Source of the DNA: Pyxicephalus adspersus
Taxonomy: Eukaryota; Chordata; Amphibia; Anura; Pyxicephalidae
Length of the DNA: 64,000 nt
Assembly (NCBI RefSeq): GCF_032062135.1
Contig: NC_092864.1
Location: forward strand, 15,238,815 to 15,302,814
Direction of reading: 5' to 3'
Part shown: positions 49,190-61,739 of the stretch, one piece after another
Layout of the letters: each line of letters opens with the position of its first letter
Numbering within the stretch: the first letter of the stretch is position 1
The notes under the pieces: model-generated
Database searches by the model: none
Told to the model about the DNA's origin: nothing
Seen by the model: the letters and a program-made list of their open reading frames with translations, nothing else
Translations under genes and position numbers: made by a program

Positions 49190-49765
49190 TTTTTGAAAAC
49201 TATGGAAAAATGTGGAATATTTTTTTTAGCACCTCTTTATTACTTTACAGCACCTTGAAGCAATGTGTTGAGCTTATCTGTCCTGAGCCTATGTGAAATT
49301 ACCATTTATCTGGGCAGAGAGGATTAGGATTGATTGACTGATTATGGAGTGACCCTTGGTACCAAAGCCGGTTTTACAACTCTGGTGAGTGCCTGCTGAT
49401 TGCTAGGTGCAGCGTTAGCAGAAAAGAAGCACGGGTTACTATTGAGAAAGAAAATAATAAAAAAAAAGAAGTTGGCAAGTTAAGACCCTCAAACCCTTTA
49501 GTTCTCGGAGTTATTCTTCATCAAAATAGAACAAAAGGAAGAAAATAAGAAGGACCATGTGAATGAGGGGTTCATACAACTCCTATCCTAACCGTACAGG
49601 GCGAATGGGCGCAATCTGACCACCCTTGTCGTACCTATGTCCACCATTGCTTCCCTGATCACATTTGTGTTTAGCCCTGAGGAGGAAACACTTTATAGAC
49701 AAATACAGCAAAAGCTAATCAGGAAGGGTGCTGGGGGGAAGGATTGGACAAGGTTTTCCTTGATT
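49190..49765. other. Noncoding sequence, no assigned feature
   Basis: No gene or recognised repeat. Confidence 0.4.
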
Positions 49766-49769
49766 GCCA

Positions 49770-51070
49770 TTTCCTGAAGCCAGTGATACCTGCCTGTGCC
49801 CTACTGACAGCTGATTGTAGCCAATCTACACATTTATGCACATTTATGCACAGAGCAAACACACACACAGTTCTGGTTTTATTTCAGGAAATTGCCATTG
49901 AAAAGAAAAGTCTGAACCAATATTCTTACCGGCTGCAGAGGTCACAGTATACCAACAGACAACAAACCATCCCCAAAGTGACCCTCACAGGCTGGGCAGT
50001 AATTAATTTATGTAGGAGTTCCTAGGACTATGCATTTGGCTGAGCATGCACATTCATGCAAGGAACAGATGCACATTGCTCTAATCTCCAGCCATAAAAA
50101 AACATACCTGAACAGTCAATATATCTATTTTCAGGGGTCACAAAGTGCCCAAAGACATCAGACTGTCCCCCAGTGTGACCCTTACTGGACAGACTTGGAA
50201 GCAATCATCTTATTCCTGAGGGCACCTATTCTATTTGATGCATAAAATGCCAGTTTGGGAATGCCAGGACCACTTGTTGGGCCATGCACGCTTGTTTATG
50301 CAGGGAGCAAACACAAAGCTTCAGAATACAATCAATCAATCTTCCTCATTTGCAGAGAGACAAAACACCCACAGATGTCAGACCATCCCCAACATGACCC
50401 TCAGTGGAAAGACTGGTCAGCAATTATCTTATGTAGGGGGTCTGAGGACTACGCCTTTGGCTGAGCATGTACACTGATGCAGAGATCCAACACATATGGC
50501 TCTGGTCTTCAGCCATGAAAACATACAACCAAAATGGTTAGTCTTTCCATTCTCAGGGGCCACAATGTGCTGATGGAAATTACAGTATCCCCAATGTGAC
50601 CCTCACTGGACAGACTGGGAAGCACTCACTTTATGCACCCATTCAGTCTGATACATCAAATGCCACTCTGGAGATCCCAGGACCACATGTTGAACAGAGC
50701 ATACATATTCATGCAGGGAGCAAACAGAAAGCTTCCGAATCCAGTAACCAATCTTCCAATCAGCAGAGGTCACAAAGCACCAACAGATGTCAGACCATCA
50801 CCAAAATGACCCTTAATAGACAGACTGGTCAGCAATAATCTTATGTAAGAGTTCTGAGGACTACACATTTGTCTGAGCATGTACATTCATGCAAGGACTG
50901 GACACATATGGTTCCGGTCTCCAGCCATAAAAACATAAAACCAGAATGGTCAATATTGAAATCTTCATGGGTTACAAAGTGCTCACAGACAGAGCGTCCC
51001 CAATGTGACCCTCACTGCACAGACTGGGCAGTAATCATCTTATGCTTGCCTATACCTATTTAGTCTATGA
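49770..51070. repeat. Dimeric satellite-like array (two ~205-bp monomers per ~412-bp unit)
   Basis: The landmark TGACCCTCACTGGACAGACT, with variants, recurs at about 49979, 50178, 50394, 50597, 50806 and 51005. Odd members are followed by CTTATGTAGGGGGTCTGAGG-type sequence and even members by CTTATTCCTGAGGGCACC-type sequence, so A and B monomers alternate with a 408-419 bp dimer period. Shared blocks include GAGCATGTACATTCATGCA and CAGACCATCCCCAA. The frames it carries are by-products. Confidence 0.88.
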
Positions 51071-51169
51071 TTACACGGCATGCAAAGTTCTATTATATCT
51101 TTACATTAATCAAAGTCCAAAATCACACACGTTCCAAAAGCAAAAAGTGTTAGAAAGCTAAATGTAATA

Positions 51170-51196
51170 TATATATATATATACATACATACATAC

Positions 51197-51235
<39 letters not shown>

Positions 51236-51290
51236 CACACATATACATATATATACATACATACACGTGTATGCATACATATATATTACA
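51170..51290. repeat. Compound AT/AC/ATAC microsatellite
   Basis: TATATATA, ATACATAC and ACACACAC runs over 120 bases. Confidence 0.95.
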
Positions 51291-51299
51291 CATTTTCAC

Positions 51300-52555
51300 A
51301 AACACGTTAAATTATGTCCACTTACAAGGGCCAAATAATAAAAAAAAAAAGACGTATTCATTAAAACAAAAACCTACGGTACTTCCATGCATAACTCATA
51401 GAAACCAAAATATTCCCTCTCTGGCAACATTACGCAAAGCTATGAACAGTTACTATGGGTTACTGCACTTTGTCCTGCATTATCAGACAAACCCCGACTG
51501 TGTATTAAACACTCACAAATCCTTCTTACCTGTGCATCCTGTACATGGGAATGACAGAACCATGCCAAAGCGTCCCGGGGACCCCGTTCCTTTGCCAGCC
51601 CAGCAGGCTGAGTCCAGGGTACGCGGTGCCCACGGAACCATGGTGTGACTTGCCCTCTGCTGCCAGAGAAGATGCTGAGCTCCCCATGTGTGTGCCCCGA
51701 TCTCACACAACTTATCCTGGGCTAGATCTGAGAGAGCCACACAGGAAGCCCCAGGAGGTGGTGGAGGGCATCAGAAAGGGGCAGGGAAAGGAGGGTAAGG
51801 TTGCTGACAGCAGGCACAGGGATGTAGCACAGAAGCATGGAATGAGGGAAGTGGGCACAGCTGTCAGGAGACAAGGAAATCGGGAGGGAGGGACACGTTC
51901 AGCAGGGAGGGAGAAGGAAGAGACTTAGGAATGAAGAGGAGGTTACAGGGAATCACCTTTATCACATACAGCCAGCGTGCAGAGGAGAGAGAGGAGAGAG
52001 AGGAGAAAGAAAAAGAAAAGTGGCAGAAGTGACTCAAATGAGAATGGAATATACAAGAAAAAAAAAACAACCTACCGGTATAGAATAAGAAGTGTGACAC
52101 AGACAGCTGCGTCCTCTCTCCCCGGTTAAATTTGTGGGTGATGGAAGGATAAGAACCTGTCCTGCAGCATTCAGGTGTAATTACAGGATGGTGAGCAGTG
52201 TCACCGCACATAATCATATACATAAAAACATCCAAACACTGATCTCTACCAGGAACAAGAGGCAATTAAGAATCATAAAAAGATGTGGCAAAGCTTGTTA
52301 CCGAAAGCCTAGATCTTCTACCTGCTTACTCGCTGGCCGGGATCCCTAATAGCTGCTTTTATAGGACAACTATAATTTGCATTTGTTTCCGGAAATTACC
52401 CATTAGTGCTGCCTGTAAAGTGATGCACATGGGTTTACTTAAAGCAGCTTTTACGTGTTGTTCATAAATCTGAATTAAATATGCAGATGAAATACATATA
52501 TGGGGCTTATTATTGTACATACTAAAAGATCAAGCTGTTGGGCAGGAGGCCTGAT
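51300..52555. other. Noncoding; possible CAPN15 5' UTR exon at about 51530-51720
   Basis: 51530-51740 is GC-rich compared with its surroundings and on the minus strand ends in a consensus donor, CACAG|GTAAGA (GT at 51529-51528). This could be a noncoding CAPN15 exon, but its acceptor or start is not evident. 51975-52020 is a GAGAGG purine run. Confidence 0.25.
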
Positions 52556-52559
52556 TTTT

Positions 52560-52720
52560 TTGTTTCACCAACTACAGGTCTGGTCCCTCTCCCAGCCTGT
52601 GATTGGATAGTGAAAGACAAGCAGCAGAATGATAAGCTCATGTCAATCAGTTCTCTTCTCCCATCAACATATGAAGCCTAATGATTGGCTCAGTGTGCTG
52701 CTTCTCCTTCCCCCAGGTGT
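52560..52720. repeat. Dispersed repeat family C, copy 2
   Basis: CCAGCCTGTGATTGGATAGT and GTGTGCTGCTTCTCCTTCCC match copies at 12320 and 58790. Confidence 0.5.
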
Positions 52721-53023
52721 CAGAATATTGCCACTGGAAACAAACTTTCATGATCGTTTCCAGTGATAGAGAAGCGAACTGAACGGGTGCTGTGCATAGC
52801 ACTGTTCTGTTATAAGGAGGGAGAAGAAGGAGCAAGAAGCACCCCGCTGTGCTCCCCTCTAGAAAAAACACAGCTCTGAGTATACAGGAGCATGTGACTT
52901 GCTTGTCACCCCATGTGACAGTGCTGGTGCTTGGTGAATGGTCAGTAAGGCACTCACTGCTGCCACACAGAGGTGGGGTAATTCATCCTCACCAAGATTT
53001 ACTGTGCAACCCTTCTAGGAAAG

Positions 53024-53125
53024 CCCATGTGACAACACAGGAGGACAAGTGGGAAAGCAGCGACAGAGTGTTGTCACCTTATAAAACAAATTCTCTGAGC
53101 AAGTAAAGGCTGGACCATTAAATTT
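53024..53125. repeat. Dispersed GTTGTCACC foldback repeat, copy 4
   Basis: CATGTGACAACACAGGAGGA ... AGAGTGTTGTCACCTTATAA; same arrangement as the copy at 46496. Confidence 0.65.
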
Positions 53126-53129
53126 TCTT

Positions 53130-54835
53130 CTATTTAAAGACTGAACACGTTTTGGAAAAACATGAACATGTTAAATCTTCTATGAGATTTAAAAAAAATT
53201 AGGTTTCTATCTGATGGTTATTTGCACGAAGTATTATTCACTGTGTGCTGGTGGGGGTGTGAAAACATTCACACTGATTGAGTCAATAGAAAGATTAAAC
53301 AGACAAGTATCTGACAGCCATTGTTTCTGGGAAGTGGCACTGAAAATACCTGAAGCAGGTGGGGAAAAATTGTGGTGCAGTTTAGGTTGTTAAGGCGGGG
53401 TAACAGAAGATAACCCCGAGGGACTTGTTACTGCCCTGGCATTAAGCTTCAGAGCCGTATCTGACATCATGACAACAATCTTCCTATACGAGTAAATATC
53501 AAACATATCTTATGCTGCCTTTGTGTAGACATCCAAAAGCCCCATGACTGTTGCTGGCTGCCGCCATCTTGGATATGACATTGGCAGCCCCAGTGGAGTA
53601 GAGCTGTCACTCAACAGTGTTCCCCCTTCGCTCCTCCCCCAGCTGCTACATAAAAGGTTATATAGGGAGGGGCATAGCAGCTGGGCTAGCACAGAAAACT
53701 ACTAGACACTCCCAGAAAAGGAGAAGGCTATGATGTACAGGAAGGTGGCTGTAGGGAATTCTATCTTCGGAAGTAGTTAATATTCTATTAAACATATTTG
53801 ATTTTTTTGTGATTTGACCAGCATTTTTAAGGTTGACTGGGTTTCCTTTTTTGTTGTCCCCAGATGACCTGTGTAATCTCTAATTTGCAGTTTACAAGGG
53901 GTTGAGGCCACTCTGCTAACACCCATGTGATATGATCTCAGCAATTACAGAAACCCCATAAAAGTTTATTTAGCAGTAATTACTGTAGTTTTATTTTCCT
54001 GATACAATAAAATGGTCCTTAGGCCTTTTATTATACAACTAGCGGCCATTCAGCTTTCCGCTGTATATGCCACATTATGTCTGTGCAGGCATGTCACATA
54101 TAAAGCTGCCATCATTGAATGTGACACAGCAGAGGCTCAGTGACAGCACAGAAAGAAATATGTCAGCTATCTTGTCCTTGATAAGATGGAGGGGGGAGAG
54201 GCTGAGCGTTGGCCGTACTTAATAAAAAAGTGAGAAGTTGTCGGTGTAGGAGGGCTGAGGAATGCTGTACAGTACAGAGGTGATAAGGACTGGGAGAGGG
54301 ATTGCAGGGTACAGATGGGGATTGTGGAATGAATGGTACGATAAGATTCAGCGACATCTCAACCCAAACAACAGCCTGTTATATCTGCTCACATGTTATT
54401 CCCTGATAAGACACCCAATAGAAGATGGGGTGTGAAGGGTCAGGGCATAAACACGGACACCTGCACCACCAGGCAGATCAATAGTTCCCATCTCCACCCA
54501 CCTACTACAAAAGGTGTACCTACCTACAGACAGAGGAACTGACACCACTGCATGATAGGGCTGCACATTTATATACATGCATATCTTCTTATAGGAAATG
54601 AGTGAGATGATCAACTACTGGTGGCCTTCAAATGTACCCATGTAATGGGGTCCATTGTATTCCTTAGTCCAGGGACTGTGGGGGTGCAGAGTAAGTATAA
54701 GTATACCTTGCTCCCCCTGTGCTGACATACTGGGTTGTGGGCAGACTACCATTGTGCTATACAATACAGATCTCCTGGTCATCATTATGTGTGTGGTGAG
54801 GTGAGAGCTGAGGACAGACAGATATGTGGTAAGTA
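53130..54835. other. Noncoding sequence, no assigned feature
   Basis: No coding or repeat signature I can support. Confidence 0.4.
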
Positions 54836-54837
54836 AA

Positions 54838-55138
54838 TGTAGAGAGGAGAGAAGAGAGGAAGAAAAGAGAGAGAAGAAAGAGAGGGAAGAGAGAGAAACT
54901 GAAAGAGAGGGAAGAGAGAGAAACTGAAAGAGAGAGAAAAGAGAGAAATAAAATAGAAAGGCAAAGAAAAGAAAGAGAAAGAAAAGAGAGAAGGAAGGAG
55001 AGAGAGAGAGAAGGAAGGAGAGAGAGAGAGAAGGAAGGAGAGAGAGAGAGAGAGAGAGAGAAGGAAGGAGAGAGAGAGAGAGAGAGAATGCAGGAAGGAG
55101 AGAGAGAGAAGGAAGGAGAGAGAGAGAAAGAGAATGCA

Positions 55139-55181
<43 letters not shown>

Positions 55182-55856
55182 GAAAATTAGAAAAGAGGAA
55201 GAAAAGCAAGAGAGAGTGAGAAGAGAGAAAGGAGAAAAAAAGAGAGAGAGAGAGAAAAGAAAAGTGAAAAAGAAAGAAAGAAGAAAACAGTGAGAAGATA
55301 AGAAGGAGAGAGAAGATGAGAGGGAGAGAGAGAAAAGAGGAAGAAAAGCGAGAGAGAGGAAAAAGAGAAGAGATAAAGGAGAAAGAAAAAAAGAGAGAAA
55401 AAAGAGAACAAAGAGAGAACAAAAAGGGAGAGAGAAAAAGAGAAGGGAAAAGAAAGAAAAGAGAGAAGAGAGAAAGATAAAAAAAAGAGAGAAAAGAAGG
55501 GAGAGAAATGAAAGAAAGGAGAGAGAGGAGAGAAGAGGAGAGAAGAGAAAGAAAATGAGAAAAAAGGAAGAAAAGCAAAAGAGACAGAGGAGAGATACGA
55601 GGGAAAGGAGAAAGAAAGAATAAAGAAAAGAGAACAAAAAGAGATAAAAGAAGAGGAAGAAAAGAGAAAATAAAGAGAGGAGAAAGAGAGAATACTAGGA
55701 AGAAAAGAGAGAGAAGAGAGAGAAGATGGAGGAGAGAGAGAGAGAAGAGTAAGAAAAAAACAAATAGAGAAAGGAGAAAGAAAGGAGAGAAGAGGAAGCA
55801 AAAAGAGAGAGAGATGCAAGAGTACAGGGAAAAGAAAGAAAGAAGCGGATAAGAGA
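54838..55856. repeat. One-kilobase polypurine (GA-rich) tract
   Basis: Nearly pure A/G on the plus strand for about 1 kb, mostly GAGAGA, GGAAGGAGAG and GAAAGAAA words, with very few pyrimidines. The long minus-strand frames over it (up to 340 codons of Leu, Ser, Phe) follow from CT repeats and are not genes. Such tracts can form triplex DNA. Confidence 0.95.
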
Positions 55857-55859
55857 GCG

Positions 55860-56318
55860 TCTCACTTAATGTGTGAAGGGTTGTATCACTCTGCTGTGCT
55901 GAAAAAACCTCCTTGCTCTTATAACTTATTCATAACAAAGGCAGCTCTCCCTTCATGGGATGACCAAGCTTTCAATCAGACAAGCATAGCTGGAAAGCAA
56001 GCTGCCCTGTTGTGTCGCTGTGCTACCTCGTAGTTTTTTGAGACGATTTTGTACTGGAACAAACAACAGAAATCTACCTAAAGTGAAGGGAATTCCTTTT
56101 ATAGATAGTTGATTCCAAAACAGGGTCCCTATGTAAGATTTTCTCTCACCTTTTGTTCTGTTGACAACTCTAAAAGTTTTAACCTCTCCGTCAATGATCA
56201 GCAGAAGAAATTAAAGAAGCTATTCTTCCCAATACGAGCACAGACAACAAATAAACCTCCACAGAGGGGTAACCCTGCCTTAAGTTTACATATTTAAATA
56301 TTTACTTGTAAACTAAAG
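55860..56318. other. Noncoding sequence, no assigned feature
   Basis: Nothing recognised. Confidence 0.4.
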
Positions 56319-56320
56319 AT

Positions 56321-56408
56321 TATGTAGTGACATGACTATGGACTTTGTACAGTGCTGGGTAATATGTCGGCGCTATATAAATACTGTGTAATAATACTAA
56401 TAATGTAA
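56321..56408 (+). mobile_element. SINE 3' tail, copy 4
   Basis: GTGACATGACTATGGACTTT, TGTACAGTGCTGGGTAATAT and CGGCGCTATATAAATACTGT, then an AATAAT tail: the last ~80 bases of the SINE family. Confidence 0.8.
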
Positions 56409-56409
56409 A

Positions 56410-57600
56410 TATCTTTAGATTTTTAAAACAAGTGTGTCTCTTTCTATTTCTCCTTTCACAATACTGAAACCGATACATTACTCTTCTCCTAGATCCTTCC
56501 AGCATTTTTATCTTTCCTTCTTTCTCTTCCCTGTTCTAATTTTGTGACGTAAGAAGTCTTACTAACTTGACATAGAAATTATAATGACTCATGCAATGAC
56601 TCTGCAAAGAGGAAACGTTTGTGCCTGGTATGTGCATGCTATAACCCTTCTTCATTCACACGTTATACCTGTTTAAATGACAATCTGCTCATTCCATTGT
56701 GTGTCCACACAGAACGTAACATCTTGTAAATAACGTTGTGATGAATACATTCTCAAAAAAAAATAGTAAGGAAACATAACTTGCATGATCTGGCAATCAC
56801 ATGGAAAAGTCTATATTGACTGATCCATTATACCCCAAGAGGGGCAGACCAGGGGATCTGATTGGGTATTGATCATATACATATATAGATCTGTCAATAC
56901 TTTTATGGCCGGCCTATACCACATGTCAGCATTGAATGGAGTGTTTAGGGGCCTCCATTGTAATTTAAGATCCTCTTGTTACATTAGCCAGTGGTATGTC
57001 AGCCATGTATATCCTTGCTGTAACATTGTTGAAATTAGCACTATAGTAAAAGGGAATCCTGTCTCTGACCTGATGAGGGGACTCCGACAGCTTTAATTTC
57101 CAGCAACTGTTCTCTACAAATAGCTGCACTAGACTCGGTAATGTGCGAGGAAAGCCACAAGGATCTCATATATATCTCAATATCATATGTCAAAGGCTGT
57201 GACTTGTCAGCTGATTGTTATACTTGAAGCCGAAAGGTCTTTCTTCACCTATTAGGGCCGGGCTGTCATGGTGGGGAAGATCAGTATGTTAGTTATGTTA
57301 TTGAAGTGATCAATCAGGCTTAAGCTTGAGCTAGTGAGCTCTCTAAACAAGACAGCTGGGAAAAAGGAAAACAGCTTGAAAAAGGAGGCTAAAGCTCGCC
57401 CTGTTGCCTGAAAAAGAGAATGCAGATTAATATTGTGCAGTGTTTTATAAAAAGGGATTGGACGCTGTACTGATTTGCACAGGAATGTTCCACAAAATTA
57501 AATTTCATATACTTGTCAAGAGAAAAAGTTGTAAAGTATTTAAAAAATATTCTCCTATTCCTAACAAAATATCAGGATAACTAGGTAAGTAAGTAAGTAT
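56410..57600. other. Noncoding sequence, no assigned feature
   Basis: Nothing recognised. Confidence 0.4.
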
Positions 57601-57603
57601 TAT

Positions 57604-57757
57604 TATCCCCCAGGCCCTTTTAGCTGGGCGCATCACCCAGCACTTTTCAGTAGCCACCCGGCTGTTATTGGTTAGTTGCTAATAAGTTGGGTCACAATAC
57701 AGGGCAACCACCCGCCTACAGCTTCTTCCCACCCAACATTTCTAGGGAGAATATTGG
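57604..57757 (+). mobile_element. hAT-like short element, copy 3
   Basis: CTTTTAGCTGGGCGCATCAC at the left and TAGGGAGAATATTGG at the right; same order as copies at 39827 and 43590. Confidence 0.75.
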
Positions 57758-57759
57758 TA

Positions 57760-58785
57760 AGAATATGGAGGGTATGTATTAAGAATATATAGGTACCTGA
57801 AAATTGTCTTGATATCTGCCCCTTGTAATCCCTTTCCAATCAAAAGAGGGGTAGCACTGGGGACCAATCAAATACTGTGATGTACAGTATGTAAGAAGTT
57901 AAGAAGCTGATAGGGTGAGCAGAGAGTTGAGCAAATAGGTCTGCTTCTGCTCCTTCACTGTTCTATCACATCACAGGCAGAGGGAGGAAGTAAAGTTCCC
58001 CCTGCTGAATGAAAAGCAGAATGCACATTTTATAAAAAGCTGCAAATTATTTTTATCCCTGATAATATATCAGCAATATAAAAGTAATGTATATTCTCTA
58101 TAATCTAAGGATCAGTTCAGTTGAAGGTTCAGCAGACTCCCTAAGCTTCCAAGCTAAACAAATGTAGATTTTATCCGTGCAGCTCACGGCTGACCTGACT
58201 GCCCTCTATGTGATCCCTGGGCTGAGAGTGCAGGATTTCCTGGTGTATATCAGCAGCTCACACATTGCAAAAGACAGATCAGAGACAGAGGGGGGCAATG
58301 AGCTTGCAATAGCTATCACACTTGACAGGTCCCACAATGGTGGCCCTTTATGAGGGCCCTATAATCAGCACTCTGTCTGTGCTATGTCCATGGTCAGCGG
58401 AGCATTGGAGCTCTGGGCCATCAAGTCAGTGAAGCAGTGAAAGCAGCACAGGAAGTCAAACCACGGGAGGATCTACAAAAGGCCAGGACATCAGGATATA
58501 ACAGATAAGAAAACCAACAACCCAAAAATATGGGAGGAAGCCTGGCACACAGACAGATAAGTCTTCCCATATCTGTACAACAATGTAGGTAATAAAGGGA
58601 CAGATGTCACGCTTAAAGAAATAAGGGGACACATGGTCACCATGCAACCTGCCACGATGGATTGTGCCAAATTTACAGCTGGATAACCACCAACTGTGTT
58701 GCATTTACATGGACTTATATTTGGCTTTTAAAAGAGTTCTGTACTTGCAAAATCGAAATTACGATTCTGAGCTCCTGATGTCAGC
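57760..58785. other. Noncoding sequence, no assigned feature
   Basis: Nothing recognised; the minus-strand frame at 58456-58704 has no known family. Confidence 0.4.
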
Positions 58786-58789
58786 TTAG

Positions 58790-59040
58790 CCAGAGCTTTT
58801 TCCTGCATTACTTGATTTCTACCACAAGATGTCCTCAGTCTTCCAATGACAGCCAGCACCATACAACCCAGCTCGTTAGAGCTCAGGCTGTCATGGATCC
58901 ACCCCAAGCCTGTGATTGGATAGTAGGAGGATTAGCTCAGTGAGGAGTTCATCTTCTATTTTTTTCCATTTTAGGATGTTCTTTTTAAGCAGCTGACTGA
59001 ATAATTGTGCTGCTTCTTCCTTCCCCAGTCCGAGTTTTCC
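58790..59040. repeat. Dispersed repeat family C, copy 3
   Basis: TGCATTACTTGATTTCTACC...TCCTCAGTCTTCC and CCTGTGATTGGATAGTAGGA ... GTGCTGCTTCTTCC match copies at 12320 and 52560 in order. Confidence 0.5.
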
Positions 59041-59044
59041 TGTA

Positions 59045-59860
59045 CAAGAGGCTGATACCAACAAAATTCAGATATGTGCATTGCCTCAACAATTACATTT
59101 ATGTACATTTACACAACTGAACTTGTTTTTGTCTTTATATTTATGTAAAGCCGCAGGGAAAAATACAGTCAGCACTCTATGAGCGATGAAATATCTCTTA
59201 CGCAGTAGCAAACACTCATCGTATTGAAATCAGACACGCGACGTGTCATAAATCTCTCCTCGGGCCATTTTAGGAAAGTACATCCTGTTACCTGCTTCCT
59301 GCTCTCATTGCCGCCCTTTCCTGTTTAGCCTGGTGTAGAACCCTACTCTTGATGACCCCAAGGTTACCACCGACGTGAATGTACTAAATTCAGACAACAC
59401 CGATCTGTACACAGCTTTACAGGATGCCATTTATTAAAAAACTATAACAAATAGTATAAACTGGAAGCATAAACTACTATAACGGATCCAGGGGTGTCAG
59501 GGTCACCTGAAGTTTGATAGTTGCTGTCTGACCTCACACTATGCACACCAGGAAGGTGACAAACTGAGAGGTCATTGATGGGCAGCAACTGTCAGAAATC
59601 AGGTGACCTCCAAGCACCAATGTCGACAGCTCCCATGTTTTCATGGTATATAGGAAAAAAACTTCACGGGCAGGGGCACAGCTTGGCTTGGACCTACTGG
59701 ACTATCACCCTGGAGTTTGTAGCTAAGCCCTTTGGATAGCCACCATGCCCCAGGCTCCTGCATTGGTTGTCTTGTGGATGGGGCACCTGCACCTCCGGCA
59801 ATGTATGGCTCCCTCTAGAGGTGGGGTTTCATAAACTGGTCCTTAGGACACTACACAACA
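59045..59860. other. Noncoding sequence, no assigned feature
   Basis: Nothing recognised. Confidence 0.4.
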
Positions 59861-59864
59861 AGGT

Positions 59865-59880
59865 GCAGCAGGGGGCGTAG
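59865..59880 (+). promoter_or_regulatory. CTCF-like site 6
   Basis: GCAGCAGGGGGCGTAG matches the CTCF core on the plus strand. Confidence 0.5.
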
Positions 59881-59904
59881 GGATCATAACCTCATCACAC
59901 GCAC

Positions 59905-60262
59905 GTATACAAGACTTTTCTAGAGCTGCTCCAACTCTCTGGAATGGTCTTCCTCGTCCTATTCGGCTTGCTCCTACTTTCTGCTCATTTAAAAGAGCAC
60001 TCAAAACCCATTTTTTCAAACTTGCCTACCCGGCTTCTTCTGTCATTTGAAACCATCACTACTTCCCACACTACATATCTCACATCCTTTGTGTGTGAAA
60101 TTCCCCCACCTACTAGATTGTAAGCTCTTCGGGGCAGGGTCCTCTCCTCCTGTATCACTGTCTGTATTAGTCTGTCATTTGCAATCCCTATTTAATGTAC
60201 AGCGCTGCGTAATATGTTGGCGCTATATAAATCCTGTTTATTAATAATAATAATAATAATCA
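59905..60262 (+). mobile_element. L2-type LINE, 3' end, best-preserved copy
   Basis: The frame from about 59912 reads QDFSRAAPTLWNGLP, then FKRALKTHFF, the L2 reverse transcriptase C-terminus without an internal stop in this part. The 3' UTR has GATTGTAAGCTCTTCGGGGC and the tail TGTACAGCGCTGCGTAATAT plus TTGGCGCTATATAAATCC and (AAT)n. 5' truncated. Confidence 0.9.
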
Positions 60263-60264
60263 AC

Positions 60265-60950
60265 ATACCCGAAGTATCTGATCAAGAAGAGTCCTAAAGA
60301 ATTGTTAGCTGAACTTTTCTTGAAACTTTACCCCATAGCATTTGGCAACAGCTTGGTTTGGAAAAATGAAACAAAAAATATTTGAATGAGGAACAACTCA
60401 TTGTTTTTTAGTTCTGTGATGAAAGTGAAGACACGTGAATATCTTCTGCTTTTCCAGGGTAATGCCGTAGCCCTCTCACACCCCCAGAGTGTATTCTGTG
60501 CCTGGGTGAACCATCTATTCATCCTCGCAAACAAAACACCTCCTCAAATCAATGCTTTATTTTGTGTCCTACCATTTTCTACATCTCTGCTGTAGTCACC
60601 TTTTCTTCCATCACATAATACACCGGGAACTTAGCACCGTGTAATTACACTCATTCAATATGCAGAACACAGACTCAGACGGCTCTGGATTCAAGTCATC
60701 AGCCGGAGGCTCTCTGTAAACAATTTCGGCATTCTAAGCAGCCAATCAGAGGCTTCGATTCATTGTCATAGCCTGGTTATAAATATGGAAGGTAAAATTT
60801 CATTGGTTAAAAGGCTGTTGTGACAATTGCCTCCTACTACTCTCACATACAAAAACAATAGGCAGATTCTGATGAACAGCGCGGGCCAGAAATGTGATGG
60901 AGGAGCTCAGGGCACAAAGTCTACAGGAGCATTTCAAAGAGGACTTGTCA
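60265..60950. other. Noncoding sequence, no assigned feature
   Basis: Two ATTGGTT/CCAATCAGAGG words near 60740-60810, otherwise nothing supported. Confidence 0.4.
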
Positions 60951-60954
60951 TGAC

Positions 60955-61735
60955 GAATGACCATCTACCCCTGTAATCACCAGTCACCTCTGTACTACCC
61001 CTGTCATCACCATATACCACCATCATCCCCTGTTATCTCTGTACTACCCCCATCATCCCCCGTCATTACCCATCACCTCTGCACTAATGCCCCATCATCA
61101 ACCCTCACCTCAGTAATTACCTCATCTTCACCCGTCACCTCTGTACCACCCCCATCATCACCCCTTACTTCTGTACTAATCCCCCATCATCACCTGTCAT
61201 CTCTGTACTAATCCCCCATCATCACCCGTCACCTCTGTACTAATGCCCCATCATCACCCGTCACCTCTGTACTAATGCCCCATCATCACCCGTCACCTCT
61301 GTACTAATGCCCCATCATCACCCGTCACGTCTGTACCAATGCCCCTTCTTCAACCCTCACGTCAGTACTAATACCCCATCTTCACCCGTCACCTCTCTAC
61401 CACCCCCATCATCACCCCTCACCTCCGTACTAATGCCCGATCATCACCCGTCACCTCTGTACTAATGCCCCATCATCACCCGTCACCTGTGTACTAATGC
61501 CCCATTGTCACCTCTGTACTAATGCCCCGTCATCTCTATACTAATGCCCCATTATCACCCGTCACCGATGTACTAATGCCCCATTATCAACCCTCACCTC
61601 AGTACTAATACCCCATCTTCACCCGTCACCTCTGCACCACCCACATCATCACCTCTGTACAAATCCCTAATCATCACCCATCACCTCTTTACCATCCCCA
61701 TTATCACCCGTCACCCCTGTACCAGCCCCATGTCT
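60955..61735. repeat. 32-bp C-rich minisatellite
   Basis: Unit: CCTCTGTACTAATGCCCCAT followed by CATCACCCGTCA (32 bp), most regular at 61195-61330 and degenerate at both ends. Its core GCCCCATCATCACC is the reverse complement of the core of the array at 63230. Confidence 0.93.
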
Positions 61736-61739
61736 TTTA

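Noticed and set aside
49744..51063. Similar short frames in successive satellite monomers, and resemblance to a CRISPR-like spaced array
   Set aside because: Repeats are ~200 bp, diverged and without unique spacers; this is vertebrate satellite-like DNA.
54615..55819. Minus-strand frames of up to 340 codons rich in Leu, Ser and Phe
   Set aside because: They are the CT-strand reading of the polypurine tract; composition follows from simple repeats and no initiation or splice context exists.
60957..61211. Pro/Ser/His-rich plus-strand frame
   Set aside because: Translation of the 32-bp minisatellite.
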